Program-made: the position numbers and the translations under genes | The notes under the pieces: model-generated | The model's input: the letters and a program-made list of their open reading frames with translations, nothing else | Database searches by the model: none | Told to the model about the DNA's origin: nothing | Source: Marichromatium gracile | GTDB lineage: Bacteria; Pseudomonadota; Gammaproteobacteria; Chromatiales; Chromatiaceae | NCBI RefSeq assembly: GCF_004343155.1 | Contig: NZ_SMDC01000002.1 | Location: forward strand, 248,001-312,000 | Length of the DNA: 64,000 nucleotides | Reading direction: 5' to 3' | In this document: piece after piece, positions 9,483 to 16,887 of the stretch | Layout of the letters: each line of letters begins with the position of its first letter | How positions within the stretch are numbered: the stretch's first letter is position 1

Positions 9483-9971
9483 TTTTTGATTTATGAGGTT
9501 TGCCGTAAAGTGGCGATGACTTTCTGTCCAGTTTATATTTTTTACGGAAATGTTAAGGTCTGCCATCTCTTTGATTTGGTAGCTTGATTCTGATAGTGCT
9601 TTTTGAAACATTTTGAGGCTGGCGAAATTATTTGGGGGTACTGAAAACTCTACACTTTCAATGTTGTGTTTTTCGAAATTACAAAGTATTTCTTTTATCA
9701 TTCTTTTTCCAATTCCTTTTTTTCTGAAGTTTATATCTACGCCAACCTGCCAGATATACGCTAATTTTTTTTTGCTGTTACTGCTTAATATTGCGGAAGA
9801 AAAGCCAATCACTTTGTTTTTGTGTAAAGCGACAACGGACAGATTGGTGAAATAATTTGATAGTATCCAGTATATAAAAGGGGAGTGCGCCTCTAAATGA
9901 GGGCATCCGTTTATTATCTGAAGGACTTCTGGTATATCTGACGTATCCAAGTTTCTTACAAAAATATCCAT
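9477..9971 (-). CDS. GNAT-family N-acetyltransferase, EctA-like
   Basis: A 164-residue GCN5-related acetyltransferase using acetyl-CoA. The acetyl-CoA loop is RKKGIGKRM (about 84-92), preceded by the beta-4 strand YIWQVGVD. Motifs CPHLEAHSPF, SVVAL and VIGFSSA strongly recall diaminobutyrate acetyltransferase (EctA), but no ectB/ectC is present, so the substrate is open. It is AT-rich, unlike the flanking core genes. It lies immediately upstream of the putative cyclodipeptide synthase on the same strand (gap about 120 bp), and the transposase copy ends about 55 bp before its start, so the native promoter is probably gone. Confidence 0.7.
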   Translation of the reverse strand: MDIFVRNLDTSDIPEVLQIINGCPHLEAHSPFIYWILSNYFTNLSVVALHKNKVIGFSSAILSSNSKKKLAYIWQVGVDINFRKKGIGKRMIKEILCNFEKHNIESVEFSVPPNNFASLKMFQKALSESSYQIKEMADLNISVKNINWTESHRHFTANLINQKH

Positions 9972-10026
9972 CGCGTATTTACGCTTTCTGTGGTATGTAG
10001 AAGTTATTAAATTTGCGTTTGAATAT

Positions 10027-11229
10027 TTATCGGCCAGGGACGGGCGAGGGCGATGCGGTCGCTGCCGGACGATCGGTCGGCGTGGTCGGGCCGAAGAGGG
10101 CCGTGGCGCGGCGCACGCCGCGTAGATAACGACACTCTCGCCGTGCCGCGAGCGCGGTCAGTCGCTCCGGCGCACCGATCGCCGCGCCGAACCCCTTGAG
10201 CAGGAAACCCGCGTGCTCGACGAAGCGCTCCGGCGCGATGCCGAGTCGGGACAGGATGTCGGGCAGCTCCGCCGGGATCGACCCGCGCTTGCGTGGGTGC
10301 AGGGCGCGGCCGAGCGAGTCGACGAGGGTCAGATAGCCGTCGAAGGTGAAGGGGATTGCTGCCGGGACCTCGGCGGGGTTGCCGAAGGGCAGTAGTGGGG
10401 CAGGGGGCAGGCGACCGAGGACGGTCTCCCAGAGGTGAGTGCTGCGAGCGTCTGGTGAGCTGTCGGCGTGGTCGGTCTCGGGCGCTGCGGCGGTGCACGC
10501 CGTTGGCGGGGCCTCGACAACCTCAGGTGTCGATCGCTCTATGACAGCGAACGATCGTCCTGCCGTGTCACCTTCGTCCGCGCGCAAGGCGGCGATCCGT
10601 GCCGCAATCCCGGTATGCGCACTCTCCTCCGGCGTCTCCGCGATCCCCGCCCGAATCGGGTTGAGATCGACATAGGCCATCACCGCCAGCAGCGCCGTCT
10701 CGTCGAGGATCGCCTGCGAACGGAAGCGTCCCTCCCAGAACCGTCCCCGAACCCCATCCTCCCGATTCGCTGCCCGCGCGATCGACTCGTTCAACACCCG
10801 CATGAACCACGACAGATCCGCCAACCGCGCCCGATAGGTCGCGACCAACCCCGCGACCACCTCCAGCTCCGCCTCGGTCATCCCCGCCCGCGTCGCAGGC
10901 GACAGGAACCGCTCCACCACCACCGGCCCCCGGAACAGGCACCGCCAGCGCCGCAGCACCTCGGTATCCGACCACCCCGCCGCCCGATTGGCATCGACCC
11001 GCACCACCAGATGCACGTGATTGCTCATCACCGCATAGGCCGCGACATCGATCGCGAACACCCCCGCGAGCTGACGCAACCGCAACTCCACCCAGCCGCG
11101 CCGATGCTCGAAACTCCGTCCGGTCAACCGATCGAAGCCGCAGAGATACGCTCGGCGCACGCAACGCGTGACGACGTGATACCAGGGCGTATCAGACAAG
11201 GAGACGAGCGCGGCGCGGGGACGGGTCAT
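10027..11229 (-). CDS. REP-associated tyrosine transposase (Y1_Tnp/HUH family)
   Basis: Intact transposase of 400 residues. The N-terminal YHVVTRCVRRAYLCG block, the metal-binding HUH pair His71-Val-His73 in SNHVHLVV, a tyrosine-containing helix around residue 128 and the RGRFWEGRFRSQAI...AYVDLNPIRAGIA block are diagnostic of IS200-related RAYT proteins. These cut single-stranded DNA at hairpins through a 5'-phosphotyrosine link. The C-terminal ~190 residues are specific to this longer subgroup. GGAGGAG precedes the ATG. GC content matches the host core rather than the surrounding cassettes, arguing for local spread of a resident family. Confidence 0.9.
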   Translation of the reverse strand: MTRPRAALVSLSDTPWYHVVTRCVRRAYLCGFDRLTGRSFEHRRGWVELRLRQLAGVFAIDVAAYAVMSNHVHLVVRVDANRAAGWSDTEVLRRWRCLFRGPVVVERFLSPATRAGMTEAELEVVAGLVATYRARLADLSWFMRVLNESIARAANREDGVRGRFWEGRFRSQAILDETALLAVMAYVDLNPIRAGIAETPEESAHTGIAARIAALRADEGDTAGRSFAVIERSTPEVVEAPPTACTAAAPETDHADSSPDARSTHLWETVLGRLPPAPLLPFGNPAEVPAAIPFTFDGYLTLVDSLGRALHPRKRGSIPAELPDILSRLGIAPERFVEHAGFLLKGFGAAIGAPERLTALAARRECRYLRGVRRATALFGPTTPTDRPAATASPSPVPGR

Positions 11230-11291
11230 GGTGCATCTCCTCCGCTGGAGGTGTTGGGAGAAGCGTAGGAGAGCGTCTCGCGAGCGTCAAC

Positions 11292-11314
11292 GGTAAGTGG
11301 GTGTCCTTTACTCT
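11292..11314 (-). repeat. RAYT 5'-flank repeat, copy 1 (intact element)
   Basis: First of four copies of a 23-bp sequence containing GTAAGTGGGTGTCCTTTACT. Here it forms the outer edge of the intact transposase unit, about 60 bp before its start codon. Confidence 0.8.
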
Positions 11315-11345
11315 GTGGTGTGGTGTGGTGTGGTGTGGTGTGGGG
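11315..11345. repeat. GTGGT pentamer tract
   Basis: Five tandem GTGGT units directly abut the outer edge of the RAYT 5'-flank repeat and continue into TGGGG. Probably a slippage expansion. A hairpin-forming GGCTTTT/AAAAGCC pair (about 11345-11376) follows over the stop codon of the next gene and may act as its transcript end. Confidence 0.7.
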
Positions 11346-11362
11346 CTTTTTGATAGAGCCTC

Positions 11363-12766
11363 TTAGAAAAGCCGTTTCTTGATGTCTGAGAAAGAGTTAA
11401 GGCCGCCACGATGGTCGCTGCCGGTTTTAGGGAGAATGAACGGGCATCTTTTCTCATTTCTGAATGTCAATTTGTAGTGCTTGCCATCTTCTCTTATGTC
11501 GAACCCAAGCCTCATCAGCTCAGCCTTGGTTGTTGAGTCCATTTCTCTATAAGCACGTAAAAGTTCTTTCAATGACTCAATGATCGTGTCTTTCTCGCAA
11601 GGCTGGCTATTAGAATTTACGAAGTCATTTAGTACGTGATGTCTTCGGCTATGGGGCTCAGATGAAGCGAGCGCTCTCGACAATGCTTCCATTATTAATG
11701 AAAGCCTTTCCCCTTGATAGAGATCGGCTTCAGAGCTGCTGAGTACCACTCCATCTGTACGCAGCGGTCGACCGTCTTCTTTTCCAAAATAGCTATGTTT
11801 GAGGCGATTAACCTCAGATTCTAAACGCTGTATTTCCTCAATCTTGCTGGCGATTTCAATATCAAATTCTGCGATATATTCATCGACTTTTTCTGATCCT
11901 GAGTTGCGTAGTTCTTGAATGCGCTTCCTTGATTTTTGTTCAATAATGTGCCCCCAGGTGCATTCCCTCCTTGTGCGTTGAGATAAGAGTGAATCTCTTA
12001 CTTTCCGGGTTATCGATATTTGGAGCTCTTTAGGGTCTAGGTATTTCCCTTGGGGAAGAAAAAGCCATTTTCCGATCCCGTCTGGCCAATAGATTGCGAT
12101 GGCTCCGCCATACGCATTCTCTCTATATACCAAGGGGGCGAGATCAAAAGAAAAGCTTCTGTTTGGTTCTACAAGAACATGCGCCATCCCTGACAGCCAA
12201 TGGGACAGCTTTGCTGGATTGATGTGGCTATTCCCGTCATTGTCTGAACTCACGTACACAACCGGCATTTGGCATCCAGCTTTGGCCGTGATTACATCTG
12301 CCGCGAGTTCTACTTGATCCTCTTTGAGGTGTATTGGCTTATCCGAAACGGGAAGCTCTCCGTCCATGCCCCCGCCAATCTCACGTATGATCGTTTTAAT
12401 AATATGGGGGCGCTTGCCATGTTCAATTTTTTCAACTGGTAGTTCGGAATCGACGCTGAGTTGTACCGAAAGCCAAAAGTCATCAGCAGATTTTGCGCAG
12501 GCGACCTCTGTTACCCATCGCATACCAGAATGGTCGATATTCTCATGCCTTAGGGCGCTGAGCTTTTTTCCATTTTCAAATTTTATGAAGCGGATCTTTT
12601 CATTTTCGCTTTCAGTTGACCAATTATCTTTGATATCTGATGCATTTGACATTTTTGAAGCTAATGTGGAGTGGGGGCTCCCAGCAAGCCAGATTCGCCC
12701 CGTTTCAAATAAATCATCTACCGATTTGTTACTGTTGATGGGGAATTGTGTCTTGAAGGTAATCAT
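11363..12766 (-). CDS. cassette-borne protein of unknown function with central coiled coil
   Basis: A 467-residue protein not assigned to a family. The N-terminal ~270 residues are a mixed globular region without nucleotide-binding motifs (WLSGMAHVLVEPNRSF and GGAIAIYWPDG are its most striking strings). Residues about 290-325 (DEYIAEFDIEIASKIEEIQR and onward) look like a coiled coil. The last ~70 residues (LMRLGFDIREDGKHYKLTF, then LPKTGSDHRGG) resemble a small HicA-like RNA-binding fold; this is only a shape impression. Low GC and position directly after the attC at 12896-13000 suggest a gene cassette. No attC remains on its downstream side, where the transposase unit now sits. AGGA lies before the ATG. 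Confidence 0.65.
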   Translation of the reverse strand: MITFKTQFPINSNKSVDDLFETGRIWLAGSPHSTLASKMSNASDIKDNWSTESENEKIRFIKFENGKKLSALRHENIDHSGMRWVTEVACAKSADDFWLSVQLSVDSELPVEKIEHGKRPHIIKTIIREIGGGMDGELPVSDKPIHLKEDQVELAADVITAKAGCQMPVVYVSSDNDGNSHINPAKLSHWLSGMAHVLVEPNRSFSFDLAPLVYRENAYGGAIAIYWPDGIGKWLFLPQGKYLDPKELQISITRKVRDSLLSQRTRRECTWGHIIEQKSRKRIQELRNSGSEKVDEYIAEFDIEIASKIEEIQRLESEVNRLKHSYFGKEDGRPLRTDGVVLSSSEADLYQGERLSLIMEALSRALASSEPHSRRHHVLNDFVNSNSQPCEKDTIIESLKELLRAYREMDSTTKAELMRLGFDIREDGKHYKLTFRNEKRCPFILPKTGSDHRGGLNSFSDIKKRLF

Positions 12767-12843
12767 TGTTTATCCTGAGTTGTGCCGGTCATTTTTTGTT
12801 CTTCCATTTGAATGGAATGACGTTCGCGTTTCAAGTCTACGCT

Positions 12844-12894
12844 GGTAAGTGGTAAGTGGTAAGTGGTAAGTGGTAAGTGGGTGTCCTTTACTCT
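12844..12894 (-). repeat. RAYT 5'-flank repeat, copy 2, with GGTAAGT heptamer expansion
   Basis: Five tandem GGTAAGT heptamers, the last being the start of a full copy of the 23-bp RAYT flank repeat (12872-12894). No transposase sequence is attached. Its end is one base from the attC core box GCATAAC at 12896. Confidence 0.85.
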
Positions 12895-12895
12895 C

Positions 12896-13000
12896 GCATA
12901 ACGTCACCCATAAGCCGGGCCATACTGCGCTACCACAACACTACGGGATTGCGCTGAGTTCAATGCGCAGTATGGACTCGGCTTGATGGGCGTGTTGGGC
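12896..13000 (-). other. integron attC recombination site
   Basis: Read on the minus strand, the site opens with GCCCAAC (RYYYAAC core) and closes with GTTATGC (near GTTRRRY). Between them two ~25-nt arms, CCATCAAGCCGAGTCCATAC and CCATAAGCCGGGCCATAC in complementary orientation, form an imperfect hairpin with unpaired bases, the hallmark of attC folding on the bottom strand. It lies just after the 13035-13721 gene, as a cassette's own attC should. Confidence 0.8.
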
Positions 13001-13034
13001 CTCAGATTGCTAAGTTCCCTGCTCGATTACTACG

Positions 13035-13721
13035 TCAAGAAAACGCCAAAGAGCCATTTGAGTGAAGAACCTCTTTCATCCAATTGTCTCCGTATTGCTC
13101 ATAGAGTTCTCTTGCCTTCTTGTCTGAAATTCGTCTTGCTGTTTGTTCTTTAATTTGATCTTCACCTTCGAGGGAAATTTTCCCTAGCATCTTTGTAGGG
13201 AAAGAAGTGAAATCGCTGTTGTTTACAAATTCACCAAAAGCGAGCCCATGTCTTTCTCCTTGGCCAGCACTAGTCAATTTAAAGTAATTAAGGTACTGAA
13301 TGAAATCATCGTCAGTTCGAGCATGTGCAACCTGTGACACAACCGTATATTCTTTATCGTCTGCGTCAAATCGGGTTGTTACGGCTTTTAGCATGCCTTT
13401 AGATGCTTTGTAATCCAGATAAAGGATCCCGGGATACTTAAGAGGGTTTCCCTCGCCATCTACTTTCTTTGTTTCTACGAACCAGTATCCTTCAATCCAT
13501 GCACTACCAAGTAGGAATCTGCGGACGCGCTTGCTGTCTATAAGGACCTTCACCACAAACTGAGCTAGGCCAGATCCGAATAGAAATGCAATCGCAGCCA
13601 AGAAGATAGAGGGAAAAGCGGACAGTGACGGCGCAAACGACTTAAGTTCGTAGCTGAGACCCACAAAGAATGCAGCCAAAGCTGCAGTCACCCAAAGCCG
13701 CGTCTGATAAATACGATCCAT
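13035..13721 (-). CDS. cassette protein: two membrane helices plus beta-rich domain
   Basis: A 228-residue protein with two N-terminal membrane helices (about 8-25 and 33-60: LWVTAALAAFFVGLSYEL, FPSIFLAAIAFLFGSG) followed by a soluble region rich in predicted strands (IEGYWFVETKK, GILYLDYKAS, KEYTVVSQVAH). This plan recalls the 2TM-beta effectors associated with CBASS (Cap15-like), but without motif proof. The gene is a classic cassette: cassette 1's attC (13753-13840) lies upstream and its own attC (12896-13000) downstream. Start ATG 13721 follows GGTGAG; a GTG six bases earlier (13727) is possible. Confidence 0.7.
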   Translation of the reverse strand: MDRIYQTRLWVTAALAAFFVGLSYELKSFAPSLSAFPSIFLAAIAFLFGSGLAQFVVKVLIDSKRVRRFLLGSAWIEGYWFVETKKVDGEGNPLKYPGILYLDYKASKGMLKAVTTRFDADDKEYTVVSQVAHARTDDDFIQYLNYFKLTSAGQGERHGLAFGEFVNNSDFTSFPTKMLGKISLEGEDQIKEQTARRISDKKARELYEQYGDNWMKEVLHSNGSLAFS

Positions 13722-13752
13722 GAGCACTCACCAAATACTGATCTTGCTAGTC

Positions 13753-13840
13753 GCCCAACGCCGCAAATCACCGGCGGCAAAAAGCATAGAGAGGAACGAG
13801 CGGCGCTTTTTGACGTCCGAGTGCATTTACCTTGTTAGAT
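13753..13840 (-). other. integron attC recombination site
   Basis: On the minus strand the 88-bp site begins ATCTAAC and ends GTTGGGC, both matching the attC core consensus. Inner arms (CACTCGGACGTCAAAAAGC versus CACCGGCGGCAAAAAGC, inverted) pair as an imperfect hairpin. It separates the 13866-14675 gene from the 13035-13721 gene. Confidence 0.85.
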
Positions 13841-13865
13841 ATTTTTCAGATTTAATTGGCAATTA

Positions 13866-14675
13866 TTATGCTAAAAGACTTACCCTATGTTTAACTAAAG
13901 CTGATGCATAAACACCTATAACTCCAACGTCGCCACCAATAAAGGCAATATCTACTATGTTTTTTATAACAGGTGAGGATAGTTGTTTTAGCTCAGGGTG
14001 TAACGTGCTAAAACCAAATATGAATGCGACCATACAGATAGCTGCGAACCTATCCCATTGCTTCTTTTCAAGTATTCTCATTTTCACGAGGGCATACAAA
14101 AAAAAGAACCAAGCCATTAAAGAAAAAGACATGTGCCTAGATACAACATCCATGATTGATTTCGGCGTAATTCCACCATGGTACCACATAGCTAAGACAT
14201 AATAGCTAAAAATTGCCCCTCCTATTAATAATAATGACATGAATTCTACAACAGATAGACGTGGATATTTTTTTACAAAATTTATGCCAAATAAAAATAT
14301 AACAAAATAAAACGCTGTCAAATATTGAGGCCAGTAATATCCAAGGAAGGCGGCCCCAATAAAAAAACTAACCGAAGTTATCAATATTCCAACTTGGAAA
14401 TAATAGCTTTCTACATTCTCTTTGAATTCTTCGTATTTTACAAAGGACTTAAAGTAATAGGCGGAGCAGAAAAAAAATAATAGTATAAGATGGAATGGAA
14501 GAATCGACAAAAAGTCTGGCACCATCACGCCAAGGAAAACGGAAGAATATGCGAAATATAGAAAGATTGACACCAAGAAAAAGATTGCAAAAACGGCAAA
14601 TACTGTGTCATCTTTTTTATAAATGCTGTGAGTGGCGGCTGCAACCCCTAATATCCATGGCAATATTTCAAACAT
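13866..14675 (-). CDS. polytopic membrane protein of first integron cassette, unknown function
   Basis: A 269-residue protein composed almost entirely of hydrophobic helices, about eight membrane spans, with no recognisable transporter or enzyme motif. It is very AT-rich compared with the surrounding genome. Position is informative: it is the first gene after the attI-like junction at 14696-14702, reads away from the integron integrase, and is followed by its own attC (13753-13840). A ribosome-binding site AGGAATAAGG precedes the ATG. As the attI-proximal cassette it would normally be the one expressed from the integron promoter. Confidence 0.7.
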   Translation of the reverse strand: MFEILPWILGVAAATHSIYKKDDTVFAVFAIFFLVSIFLYFAYSSVFLGVMVPDFLSILPFHLILLFFFCSAYYFKSFVKYEEFKENVESYYFQVGILITSVSFFIGAAFLGYYWPQYLTAFYFVIFLFGINFVKKYPRLSVVEFMSLLLIGGAIFSYYVLAMWYHGGITPKSIMDVVSRHMSFSLMAWFFFLYALVKMRILEKKQWDRFAAICMVAFIFGFSTLHPELKQLSSPVIKNIVDIAFIGGDVGVIGVYASALVKHRVSLLA

Positions 14676-14872
14676 ACCTTATTCCTCGTTTTAATGTCTA
14701 ACAGTTGATTAGGCGGAATCAGTAATTATTGCGCTATACAGATTCTCTAATTTCTGAACTAGACAGAATCTGCATAGCGTGTCTATGATTCATGTACGCA
14801 CCCTCGCTATCCTCAAAATTTCGCGATGTAGCCGTCCCAACCAACCACGCATACACGAACTGAGACTAGGCC
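14676..14872. promoter_or_regulatory. attI-like region between integrase and first cassette
   Basis: The 197-bp spacer between the divergent integrase and first cassette. On the minus strand GTTAGAC (14702-14696) is a perfect GTTRRRY junction, 20 bp before the cassette start codon, where cassettes would insert. The region is AT-rich and contains a direct or inverted repeat pair around CAGATTCTC / CAGAATCTGC (about 14739-14773). Promoters for both directions (Pc and PintI) are expected here but were not pinned down. Confidence 0.6.
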
Positions 14873-15483
14873 ATGGACAACAACCCGTCAACTTATAGGG
14901 AAAAGGTACGGTCGTTTTGGCACCGGTACGTGCAAAAGGTCGGAGAATCAGGGGTTAAGCCTCCGTTCGACCGCTGGATGGTGCGGCGTGCGGAGCAGTA
15001 CATCGCGGCTTTTCCGAATCGGAAGCTGGCGGAGCAGTGCCCTGCCGACGTCGAGCGCTATCTGACGGAGGTGGGTCAGAGGACCGAGATGAAGGACTGG
15101 CAGTTTCGCCAGATTGTCGATGCTATACGGATTTTGTTCGAGCTCGCGGGCGTGGAATGGCTGGAGCAGGTGGACTGGGAACAGTGGCGGGCATCGGCCC
15201 AACGGCTGGAGCCGAGCCATCCGACGGTGGCTCGGGATTATGAAGCGGGTCCGGCGAGTCCGGACGTGGATTCATCGGATGACTCGAATCATTCCTTCGC
15301 CGAGATCCGCAAGACGCATTCGGCCCTGCTGGATCGTGTCGTCAAGACCATTCGGGTCCGTGGAATGGCGATCCGCACCGAGCAGACCTATGTCCATTGG
15401 ATGATGCGCTATATCGCCTTCAGCGGAAATCGAGATCCGACCGATCTGGACGCCTCGCATATCGGGCGTTTTCTGGAATATCT
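14873..15483 (+). pseudogene. intI: truncated integron integrase (intI type)
   Basis: The first ~203 codons of a tyrosine recombinase. Residues about 15-100 (RWMVRRAEQYIAAFPNRKLA..., DWQFRQIVDAIRILF) are the extra SAM-like domain found in integron integrases of environmental Gammaproteobacteria. Residues about 145-203 (VVKTIRVRGMAIRTEQTYVH..., FLEYL) are the core-binding domain. Homology stops at GGAATATCTG (15483), where a RAYT flank repeat begins, so the entire catalytic domain (Arg-His-Arg-Tyr) is missing and the array is presumably frozen. Orientation, divergent from the cassettes, is standard for an integron. Confidence 0.8.
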
Positions 15484-15674
15484 GGTAAGTGGGTGTCCTT
15501 TGGTGTCCTTTACTCTCGGGCGCGCAGCGCGTGACGACGTGGTACTAGGGCGTATCGGAGAGGGAGACGAGCGCGGTGCGGGGACGAGTCATGGGGCATC
15601 TCCGCTGGAGGTGTTGGGAGAAGCGTAGGAGAGAGCCTTGGGAGCGTCAACGGTAAGTGGGTGTCCTTTACTCT
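15484..15674 (-). repeat. RAYT 5'-end fragment flanked by flank repeats (copies 3 and 4)
   Basis: Bases 15484-15516 hold a flank-repeat copy with an internal duplication of GGTGTCCTTT. Then 15517-15651 match the first ~25 codons and leader of the intact transposase unit (equivalent to about 11155-11291), including the start region and TGGAGGTGTTGGGAGAAGCG. A second clean flank repeat occupies 15652-15674. The fragment has the same orientation as the intact copy and interrupts the integrase gene. Confidence 0.8.
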
Positions 15675-15682
15675 TCTTCAGT

Positions 15683-16198
15683 CTACGTCAATCCTTGGGG
15701 GGGGGGGCGAAATTCGGGGGGGACTTCAGACTCAGACATCCACTTAAGCTTCGCTTGTTGTAACTTGCCGGTGAACTCACTGCCGTCACTGGACAAGACC
15801 CATTTTTCGTAGTGCCCTTCGCAATATCTCGCAGGCAAACGATGCAACTGAATTGTTCCGTAGCTTCCTGGATTTGTCTTCTCGTCTGCAGTCCAAAAAA
15901 CAGCAAAGATAAGATCGTTCCGAACTCTGCCGCTGAAGTTCCATTTCTTGAAGCTCTCTTCATCGGGCCGAAATCTCTTGATTTCGCCGGAAAGTGTCTC
16001 CCCAATATGCTTGCAGGTGACCATGTCCCATTTTTCAGGTTGGTCGTTCTGTAATGGGATGAGTTGGTACCACGTGCCAGTAAGGACGCCCAGCCGCTTT
16101 CGGTACCAGTCAGTTATATTTCTCAATAACCATCCGACCAAAGCTCCGACCCCTGAGCCAACGAGCCCCCAAAAGATATTCCAAGAACTGGCGCCCAC
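15683..16198 (-). CDS. membrane-anchored beta-rich protein, second gene of HAD operon
   Basis: A 171-residue protein, GTG start. One hydrophobic segment (about 6-26, WNIFWGLVGSGVGALVGWLL) is followed by a strand-rich soluble region starting GVLTGTWYQLIP and ending in a proline-rich tail. The start codon shares its first G with the stop codon TAG of the HAD gene, and GGAGG lies 7 nt upstream, so the two are translationally coupled. The plan (membrane anchor, then a G-x-W strand start) resembles the 13035-13721 protein, although sequence similarity is not obvious. A poly-G run near 15700 in the last codons could be a phase-variation or sequencing-error spot. Function unknown. Confidence 0.65.
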   Translation of the reverse strand: MGASSWNIFWGLVGSGVGALVGWLLRNITDWYRKRLGVLTGTWYQLIPLQNDQPEKWDMVTCKHIGETLSGEIKRFRPDEESFKKWNFSGRVRNDLIFAVFWTADEKTNPGSYGTIQLHRLPARYCEGHYEKWVLSSDGSEFTGKLQQAKLKWMSESEVPPEFRPPPQGLT

Positions 16199-16887
16199 TA
16201 ATTGCCTCCAAGATAATCTAAAATGTTATCCCAGTCAGATTCTTCTGCGTCACCGCTTTTAAGGTGGTAAGAATTTTCGCCTGGAAGAATGGATGGGTTG
16301 TCTACGACTATGCGTTTATTTGCGTTTTTGAATAGCGGTATATCTGAGGCGGAATTTCCAAGCGCAAGCTCAATCGGGGGTTTATTGAAATGCTTAAATA
16401 AGATATCTTTTTTTTCTTTGGATGATCCGGGGTTGCTCTGTATTGAGCCTGTATACTTAGCTCCGCTAATTTTTAACTTTAAACCGTAGATGCTTTTTAT
16501 AGGTAGGCTGTCTTGGTATTGGGAGATTACTTCAATGGGGGCGCCGCTTATGATGGTTATTTCAACGCCATTGCTTGCGAGGTGGTTTATCAGGCGTCTT
16601 GAGATTGGGAATATGTAATTCTTGTCTTCCTCAATAAAAATGCGGGCTTGAGTTTGAATCTCTGAGAATTTTTTATTTTTTAGTGCGTTTGCATAGATTA
16701 GGGCGGTTTGCTGAGCTAGGTCGTCGTGATTAATCTGGTTTCTTTCATGGCGAGTGAATAAGTCTTCAACCTGACAGACAAAATCTTGCTCAATGACTTT
16801 TGATTGATAGAGATGGCTCATCCAGGTGCGGATGGTAAAGCCTTTTCGGATTGTTCCGTCCCAGTCTACTGCTGCTTCAAAAGACAT
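16198..16887 (-). CDS. HAD-superfamily phosphatase (HAD-IB, SerB-like)
   Basis: A 229-residue haloacid dehalogenase-type phosphohydrolase. Motif I DWDGT supplies the nucleophile Asp8 and acid Asp10, motif II is Ser in ISGAP (about 114), motif III the lysine in SSKEKK (about 155) and motif IV GNSASDIPLF (about 176-185). The alpha-helical insert after motif I fits the HAD-IB subgroup (phosphoserine or small-molecule phosphatases). The substrate is unknown. It is low in GC, lies in the accessory island, and heads a two-gene operon with the downstream membrane protein. Confidence 0.8.
   Translation of the reverse strand: MSFEAAVDWDGTIRKGFTIRTWMSHLYQSKVIEQDFVCQVEDLFTRHERNQINHDDLAQQTALIYANALKNKKFSEIQTQARIFIEEDKNYIFPISRRLINHLASNGVEITIISGAPIEVISQYQDSLPIKSIYGLKLKISGAKYTGSIQSNPGSSKEKKDILFKHFNKPPIELALGNSASDIPLFKNANKRIVVDNPSILPGENSYHLKSGDAEESDWDNILDYLGGN

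Larger units (their letters stand above)
10027..11314 (-). mobile_element. complete RAYT-type insertion unit
   Basis: The segment shared with the deleted copy (8104-8545) and the 5' fragment (15517-15674) defines the unit. Its left flank (transcription sense) starts with the 23-bp repeat at 11292-11314, continues through about 60 bp of leader to the transposase ATG, and homology stops essentially at the transposase stop codon (10027-10029). No long terminal inverted repeats and no target duplication were seen, as expected for single-stranded HUH transposition. It lies between cassette-like genes in the integron island. Confidence 0.7.
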
